Source: Nocardioides alkalitolerans
GTDB taxonomy: Bacteria > Actinomycetota > Actinomycetes > Propionibacteriales > Nocardioidaceae
Assembly: GCA_038184435.1 (NCBI GenBank)
Contig: CP116227.1
Coordinates: 4,245,501-4,309,500, forward strand
Direction of reading: 5' to 3'
Length of the DNA: 64,000 nt
Within the stretch, counting starts at the first letter, position 1, and each line of letters starts with the position of its first letter. The notes beneath the pieces were generated by a model. The model saw only the letters and a list, made by a program, of their open reading frames with translations, ran no database searches and was not told the origin of the DNA. Made by a program: the position numbers and the translations under genes. Below are positions 59,909 to 64,000 of the stretch, one piece after another.

Positions 59909-61134
59909 CCGTCGCCGCCGACCTCGCCGACGAGCGGCTCGTCCGCAGCCGCGGCGCCCGTGGCGCCCTCGACGTCGTCTGGAACCGCCTGCGCGGCGGC
60001 GACCTCGGCAGCCTGCCGGTGGTCGTCGGCCTGATCGTGATCTGCACGGTCTTCTACAGCCTGGACCCGCGGTTCCTGTCGTCGTTCTCGATGGTCAACA
60101 TCCTGACCTACGCGGCACCGGTCGGGATCATCGCGCTCGGCATCGTGCTGGTGCTGCTGCTCGGCGAGATCGACCTCTCGGTCGGCTCCGTCTCCGGCAT
60201 GGCGGCCGCGATCATGGCGGTGCTCGTGGTGAAGGAGGGCCAGCCGGCGTTCGTCGGCCTGCTCGCCGGCATCGCGGTCGGCGCGGTCGTCGGCATCGCC
60301 TACGCGTTCCTCTACACCGTGCTCGGCATCCCGAGCTTCGTGTTCTCCCTCGGCGGTCTGCTCGGCTTCCAGGGCGTGCTCCTCTACGTGCTCGGCTCCG
60401 ACGGCACCATCAACCTGCCCGACGGCTCCGGTCTCACCGAGTTCGCCCGGTTCAGCTTCGTGAGCGGAGCCGCGGCGTACGTCGGCGTGGCGGTCGTCGT
60501 CGCGCTGTACGTCGCGTCCCGCCTCTGGACGATCCGCCAGCGTCGCGCGGCCGACCTGTCGGCGCCGTCCCTGCTCGGTGTCGGCCTCAAGGCGCTGGCG
60601 CTGGCGGCCGGGCTCGGCTGGCTGACGTGGTACCTCGGCGTCGACCGCGGCTGGAGCTACAGCTTCCTGCTCTTCGCGGCCCTCGTGGTCGTGATGGACC
60701 TGGCGCTGCGCCGTACGCGGTGGGGACGGCACGTCTTCGCCGTCGGCGGCAACGAGGAGGCGGCCCGCCGCTCGGGCGTGAAGGTGACGCGGATCTACGT
60801 GTCGGTCTTCGTGCTGACCTCCACCCTCGCCGCGCTCGGCGGCCTGCTGGCCGCCGGTCAGCAGACCTCGGTCTCGCAGGCCACGGGCACGACCGACACC
60901 AACCTGACCGCGATCGCCGCGGCCGTCATCGGCGGCACCAGCCTCTTCGGCGGGCGCGGGTCGGCGTACGCCGCGATGCTCGGCATCATCGTCCTGCAGG
61001 CCATCCAGTCGGGCCTCAACATCGTCGGGGTCGACTCCTCCGTCCGTTTCATGGTCACCGGCGGCGTGCTGCTGCTGGCGGTCGCCATCGACTCCGTCGC
61101 CCGTCGGGCGCGGTCGGCGAGCGGACGCGGCTAG
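59905..61134 (+). CDS. Sugar ABC transporter permease (XylH-like)
   Basis: A 409-residue CUT2 permease with about ten helices. LLLGEIDLSVGSVSGMAAAI is the family core, and the extra loop (LGSDGTINLPDGSG) and long middle segment are typical of the xylose-type XylH. The loop TRWGRHVFAVGGNEEAARRSGV is present. ATG 59905 overlaps the ATPase stop as ATGA. Together the three genes form a complete importer. Confidence 0.92.
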   Translation: MTVAADLADERLVRSRGARGALDVVWNRLRGGDLGSLPVVVGLIVICTVFYSLDPRFLSSFSMVNILTYAAPVGIIALGIVLVLLLGEIDLSVGSVSGMAAAIMAVLVVKEGQPAFVGLLAGIAVGAVVGIAYAFLYTVLGIPSFVFSLGGLLGFQGVLLYVLGSDGTINLPDGSGLTEFARFSFVSGAAAYVGVAVVVALYVASRLWTIRQRRAADLSAPSLLGVGLKALALAAGLGWLTWYLGVDRGWSYSFLLFAALVVVMDLALRRTRWGRHVFAVGGNEEAARRSGVKVTRIYVSVFVLTSTLAALGGLLAAGQQTSVSQATGTTDTNLTAIAAAVIGGTSLFGGRGSAYAAMLGIIVLQAIQSGLNIVGVDSSVRFMVTGGVLLLAVAIDSVARRARSASGRG

Positions 61135-61175
61135 CGCGCGTCGTACCCCGGCGTCGGTTCAGAGCAGGGGTGGAG

Positions 61176-61226
61176 CCGGGGGCGTCTCGGGGCACGGCCA
61201 TGGGCGTGCCGGAGAGGCGCCCCCGG
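61176..61226. terminator. Long imperfect hairpin between permease and P450
   Basis: CCGGGGGCG at 61176-61184 pairs with CGCCCCCGG at 61218-61226, with an inner GGCACG (61191-61196)/CGTGCC (61205-61210) stem. It lies 41 nt after the permease stop and probably ends that transcript. Confidence 0.6.
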
Positions 61227-61249
61227 CCCGCGTTCGGCACACTGCTCCC

Positions 61250-62575
61250 GTGAGCAGACTGTTCGGGGGACTCCGCCAGGCGCCGGCGCGCGTGCTGGCG
61301 GGCGTGCAGACCGGGGTGCGGGGGTTCGTGCTGAAGCAGGTCGGCGGCCGCGTCGACCTGTCGAAGATCGACCGCGTGCCGGCCAGCCTCGGCTGGCCGT
61401 TGGAGCGTGAGGCGCTCGACCCGCCGGGGCGGCTCGAGGAGATGCGGGCCGAGCACCCGGTGAGCCTGCTGACCACGTTCCTCGGCATCAAGGTGTGGCT
61501 GGTCACCGGGTACGACGCGGGCCACGAGGTGCTCGTCGACCGCGGCGCGGCGTACTCCACCGACATCCGGCCCTACGTCGGCAAGGCCGGCGCCGACGGC
61601 GGCGACATCGGCGGGCTCGGGTTCACGGACCCGCCGGACCACACGCGGCTGCGGAAGTACCTGACGCCCGAGTTCACCCGCCGTCGCCTGCAGCGCCTCG
61701 AGCTGCTCGTCGACGCGATCATCGAGCGGCAGCTCGACGAGATCGAGGCGGCCGCCCGGGAGTCCGAGGACGGCGTCGTCGACCTCGTGCAGCTGTTCAG
61801 CTTCCCCATCCCGTTCCTCGTGATCTGCGAGCTGCTCGGCCTCTCCGACGAGCGGCGGGCGATCTTCCAGGAGCTCGGCTCCGCCCGGTTCGACGTCTCC
61901 AGCGGCGGGATCGGCGCCTTCGGCGCCATCTCCGGCTCGCGCGAGTTCCTGCTCGCCGAGACGGCCCGCCAGCGGCACGACCCCGGTCCCGGACTCATCG
62001 GCCAGATCGTGCGCGACCACGGTGACGAGATCAGCGACTACGACCTCGGCGGTCTCGCCGACGGCGCCTTCACGGGCGGCATGGAGACGTCGGCCGGCAT
62101 GCTCGCGCTCGGCAGCGCCGTGCTGCTCGAGCACCGCGAGACCTGGAAGCAGCTCGCCGCGGGTGAGGCGGACGTCGACGCCGTCGTCGAGGAGCTGCTG
62201 CGCTACCTCTCCGTCGTGCAGGTCGCCTTCCCGCGGTTCGCGACGAAGGACGTCGAGGTCGCGGGCCAGCAGGTGCGCAAGGGCGACGTCGTGCTCGTGC
62301 ACCTCCCGGCCGTCGACCGCGACCCGTCGTCGTCGGGCGCCTGCCCGCACGCCTTCGACCCGGGCCGCGAGGACAAGTCGCACCTCGCCTTCGGCCACGG
62401 CATCCACCGCTGCGTCGGTGCCGAGCTGGCCCGGATGGAGCTGCGCAAGGCCTACCCGGCCCTCGCCCGCCGGTTCCCCGACCTCGCGCTCGTACGCGGG
62501 ACGGACGACCTGGAGTACTTCGGGTCGTCGATCGTGTACGGCGTCGAGCGGTTGCTCGTGCGGCCGTTGGGGTGA
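61250..62575 (+). CDS. Cytochrome P450
   Basis: A 441-residue bacterial P450. The haem motif is FGHGIHRCVG with Cys388; the I-helix is GGMETSAGM, where the usual Asp/Glu-Thr proton relay is Glu-Thr; the K-helix ExxR is EELLR. It oxidises an organic substrate with electrons from a ferredoxin, but no ferredoxin gene is adjacent. GTG 61250 has no ribosome site; it sits in a small hairpin (CTGCTC-CCGT-GAGCAG, 61242-61257), and a weak CACACT lies 6 nt upstream. Confidence 0.92.
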   Translation: MSRLFGGLRQAPARVLAGVQTGVRGFVLKQVGGRVDLSKIDRVPASLGWPLEREALDPPGRLEEMRAEHPVSLLTTFLGIKVWLVTGYDAGHEVLVDRGAAYSTDIRPYVGKAGADGGDIGGLGFTDPPDHTRLRKYLTPEFTRRRLQRLELLVDAIIERQLDEIEAAARESEDGVVDLVQLFSFPIPFLVICELLGLSDERRAIFQELGSARFDVSSGGIGAFGAISGSREFLLAETARQRHDPGPGLIGQIVRDHGDEISDYDLGGLADGAFTGGMETSAGMLALGSAVLLEHRETWKQLAAGEADVDAVVEELLRYLSVVQVAFPRFATKDVEVAGQQVRKGDVVLVHLPAVDRDPSSSGACPHAFDPGREDKSHLAFGHGIHRCVGAELARMELRKAYPALARRFPDLALVRGTDDLEYFGSSIVYGVERLLVRPLG

Positions 62576-62586
62576 GAGGCCGGTCG

Positions 62587-62608
62587 GTTCCCCGGCTAGC
62601 CGGGGAAC
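62587..62608. repeat. Palindrome A, copy 1
   Basis: A perfect 22-bp palindrome with left arm GTTCCCCGGCT. It lies just after the P450 gene, 10 nt before palindrome B copy 1. A near-copy occurs at 63772-63793. Confidence 0.85.
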
Positions 62609-62618
62609 TATCCACTTA

Positions 62619-62638
62619 GACCATCAACGTTGATGGTC
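62619..62638. repeat. Palindrome B, copy 1
   Basis: Perfect 20-bp palindrome GACCATCAACGTTGATGGTC. Most of the stop codon of the AbiEi-like gene (complement of 62637-62639) lies in it. A longer copy lies at 63738-63765, upstream of the same gene. Confidence 0.9.
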
Positions 62639-63599
62639 AAAGCGGTCGGTTCAGTGCACGTGGTCGACCGCCAAGGGCCCTCTTGGTCCGCTCGACCATC
62701 CGGTCGTGGTGGTCCAGGTCGCGCCACGTGTAGCGGATGAACCCGCAGTCGAGCAGCTCGCGCACGGTGTCCTCCCGGGCCTTCTCGCGCTCGAGCGCAT
62801 CGGCCGGCGTCTCCCCGGGCCTCAGATAGCGCCCGTACTTCACCATTCCGTCGAACTCGCCCGCCAAGCCGTGCTCGGGCCACCAGAAGTCGAGCTCGGC
62901 GACGAGCCGACTCCCGTCGTACACGCGGTGCTGCTGCACCGGCGCCGGGACTCCGCCGCGGAAGAAGGCGTACATGGTGCGGCTCTCACCCACCGAGCCC
63001 GATAGGGGGCTCGCGAGCCGGCCGGCGAGCGCCGTGTGGAGCGTGCCCGGCCAGGCGGTCGCGGTCTCGATCATCGCGTCCAGGTCGGCCTTCGTCGTGG
63101 TGCCCTCGCGGAGCAGGCTGTCCATCACGACCACGGTCCGCTCGGTGTCGACCAGGGTGGAGAGCTCGACCGCTGCGCGGGCAGGTACGACGGTGGGCAG
63201 GCCGTCCACCTCCGTCACGTGCTCCTCGGGGAGCGTGGCGCGGTGGTGCGTGAGGCCCGACTCGCGACGTTCGGCGCGGCGCAGCGGGTTCGTGAGATGC
63301 ACGTGGCTGAGGTCGAGGCCCCAGTGACCGTCGGTGTGGAGGAGCACAGCCGAGGTGTGGGACGCGACGTGGCGGGCGGTCGCGCGCTCGAGCGAGGCGC
63401 GGAGCCGTACGAGGTGTCGCTGTGGCTCGGTGAGTGTCGCCCAGGAGCCCGGCAACGCGTAGGTGCCGTGACGGATCGAGACGACCTGCCCCGCCCGCTT
63501 CGCGCGGTAGAACGAGGCCGCCGTGTAGCCGACGGCGAGTGCGTCGCGCGTGAGGAAGTAGCCCTGCGCGGCGTCGAGCGCTTGGAGTCGTGGATGCAT
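62637..63599 (-). CDS. AbiEi-like antitoxin-domain protein
   Basis: A 320-residue protein. The N-terminal about 55 residues (GYFLTRDALAVGYTAASFYRAK, then VVSIRHGTYALPG in parts) form the AbiEi-type winged helix. The C-terminal part, VAELDFWWPEHGLAGEFDGMVKYGR, resembles a DUF559-like PD-(D/E)xK nuclease fold. No AbiEii toxin gene is adjacent, so it may be an orphan regulator or a nuclease-like protein. Its coding region is bracketed by the paired palindromes A and B. Confidence 0.75.
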   Translation of the reverse strand: MHPRLQALDAAQGYFLTRDALAVGYTAASFYRAKRAGQVVSIRHGTYALPGSWATLTEPQRHLVRLRASLERATARHVASHTSAVLLHTDGHWGLDLSHVHLTNPLRRAERRESGLTHHRATLPEEHVTEVDGLPTVVPARAAVELSTLVDTERTVVVMDSLLREGTTTKADLDAMIETATAWPGTLHTALAGRLASPLSGSVGESRTMYAFFRGGVPAPVQQHRVYDGSRLVAELDFWWPEHGLAGEFDGMVKYGRYLRPGETPADALEREKAREDTVRELLDCGFIRYTWRDLDHHDRMVERTKRALGGRPRALNRPL

Positions 63600-63737
63600 G
63601 GCCGGTCCGTTCCCGCGGCGCGCCGCTGCCAGCGGTGGGCGATGCCGGCTGGGGATGAGGGCACCTCACGGCGGGCCTGGGGACGACGAGTGGGCCGGTC
63701 CCGCGGCGTACCGCTGGGTTGAAGCATCAACGCGCCA

Positions 63738-63765
63738 CTTTGACCATCAACGTTGATGGTCAAAG
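63738..63765. repeat. Palindrome B, copy 2
   Basis: A perfect 28-bp palindrome: the 20-bp core of copy 1 extended by CTTT on the left and AAAG on the right. It lies about 140 nt upstream of the AbiEi-like start, 6 nt before palindrome A copy 2. Confidence 0.9.
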
Positions 63766-63771
63766 CGGCGT

Positions 63772-63793
63772 GTTCCCCGGCTGACCGGGGAAC
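63772..63793. repeat. Palindrome A, copy 2
   Basis: Arms GTTCCCCGG and CCGGGGAAC around CTGA. It differs from copy 1 at two central bases (CTAG to CTGA), so its inner part no longer pairs. Confidence 0.85.
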
Positions 63794-63821
63794 CGACCGC
63801 CTGCGCCGGTGGACAAATCTA

Positions 63822-63836
63822 TGCGAATGATTATGA
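63822..63836. promoter_or_regulatory. Zur-like box
   Basis: TGCGAATGATTATGA matches the zinc-uptake-regulator consensus TGAAAATGATTTTCA at 11 of 15 positions and stands out as AT-rich. It lies 68 nt upstream of the partial lipoprotein gene, which suggests repression by zinc-loaded Zur. Confidence 0.55.
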
Positions 63837-63904
63837 TCACTCGGGTGACCCGGGCCACTTCCTGAGCGGCCCGCCGACTCCTCCACCCGAAAGCAGGCTC
63901 TCCT

Positions 63905-64000
63905 GTGAAGCGTCTCCCGGTCGTCGCCGCCGTGTCCTCCCTCGCCCTCGTGCTCGCCGCCTGCGGCGGGTCCGACGAGAGCGCCGACGTCGTCACCGGT
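63905..64000 (+). CDS. Partial lipoprotein gene, possible zinc ABC transporter binding protein
   Basis: The first 32 residues of a gene that leaves the window. GTG 63905 begins a signal peptide (KRLPVVAAVSSLALVLAAC) with lipobox LAAC at Cys20, then GGSDESADVVTG. The ADVVT just after the lipobox and the Zur-like box upstream fit a ZnuA-type zinc-binding lipoprotein, but only the lipoprotein part is shown by sequence. Confidence 0.6.
   Translation, partial: MKRLPVVAAVSSLALVLAACGGSDESADVVTG

Larger units (their letters stand above)
63600..63904. promoter_or_regulatory. Divergent intergenic region
   Basis: 305 nt between the AbiEi-like gene and the partial lipoprotein gene. It holds palindromes B2 and A2 (63738-63793) and a Zur-like site (63822-63836). 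The remaining part is GC-rich with no gene that I can support. Confidence 0.5.

Overview
The window is a 64 kb piece of a high-GC (about 70 percent or more) actinobacterial chromosome. A mycothiol-linked formaldehyde dehydrogenase, DtxR/IdeR-type and CIRCE sites, 13E12-repeat (DUF222) proteins, frequent GTG starts and 4-nt stop/start overlaps (ATGA, GTGA) all fit a Nocardioides-like member of the Propionibacteriales; the genus is an inference. I see no rRNA, tRNA, CRISPR array, transposase or prophage.

Layout. (1) 26-10667, plus strand: a catabolic and transport island. It holds a luciferase-like flavin monooxygenase, a zinc alcohol dehydrogenase, a Baeyer-Villiger monooxygenase, a flavin reductase, a small unknown protein and an AraC-type regulator, then a ribose-type (CUT2) ABC importer and a short-chain dehydrogenase. 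It looks like import and oxidative ring opening of a cyclic alcohol or ketone. (2) 10674-18163, minus strand: a tightly overlapping five-gene operon, SWIM zinc finger - DUF5691 - MoxR ATPase - DUF5682 - VWA protein. It has no known function and is the best candidate here for an undescribed system. (3) 18261-19689: three small genes. (4) 19676-24796: an iron box followed by a FecCD-FecCD-ATPase siderophore importer, a His-rich membrane protein and a PepSY membrane protein. (5) 25023-33567: a glnT plus N-methylglutamate-synthase-like gene set with HutD, a monomeric sarcosine oxidase-like enzyme, an M20 amidohydrolase, an XRE-cupin regulator and an orphan YidD-like protein. (6) 33573-44681: a 13E12-type gene abutting tsaD, an ECF sigma factor and its membrane partner, mycothiol-dependent formaldehyde oxidation, a thiolase, a methyltransferase and CIRCE-controlled groES-groEL. 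(7) 44750-56472: guaB, guaB3, a carbon-nitrogen hydrolase, glpD, succinate-semialdehyde dehydrogenase, a ChoD-like GMC oxidoreductase, guaA and a LapA-like protein. (8) 56661-61134: a ROK regulator divergent from a xylose-type ABC importer. (9) 61250-64000: a cytochrome P450, an AbiEi-like gene bracketed by paired palindromes, and the start of a lipoprotein gene behind a Zur-like box.

The order tsaD-groES-groEL-guaB-guaB3-choD-like-guaA recalls the housekeeping order known from Mycobacterium tuberculosis, here interrupted by the 13E12 gene and the sigma-factor and formaldehyde genes. Several genes (the XRE gene, the 13E12 gene, guaB, succinate-semialdehyde dehydrogenase, and probably others) have a -10-like hexamer only 6 to 8 nt before the start codon, which suggests leaderless mRNAs. 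All assignments come from reading motifs and context by eye; no database search was run.
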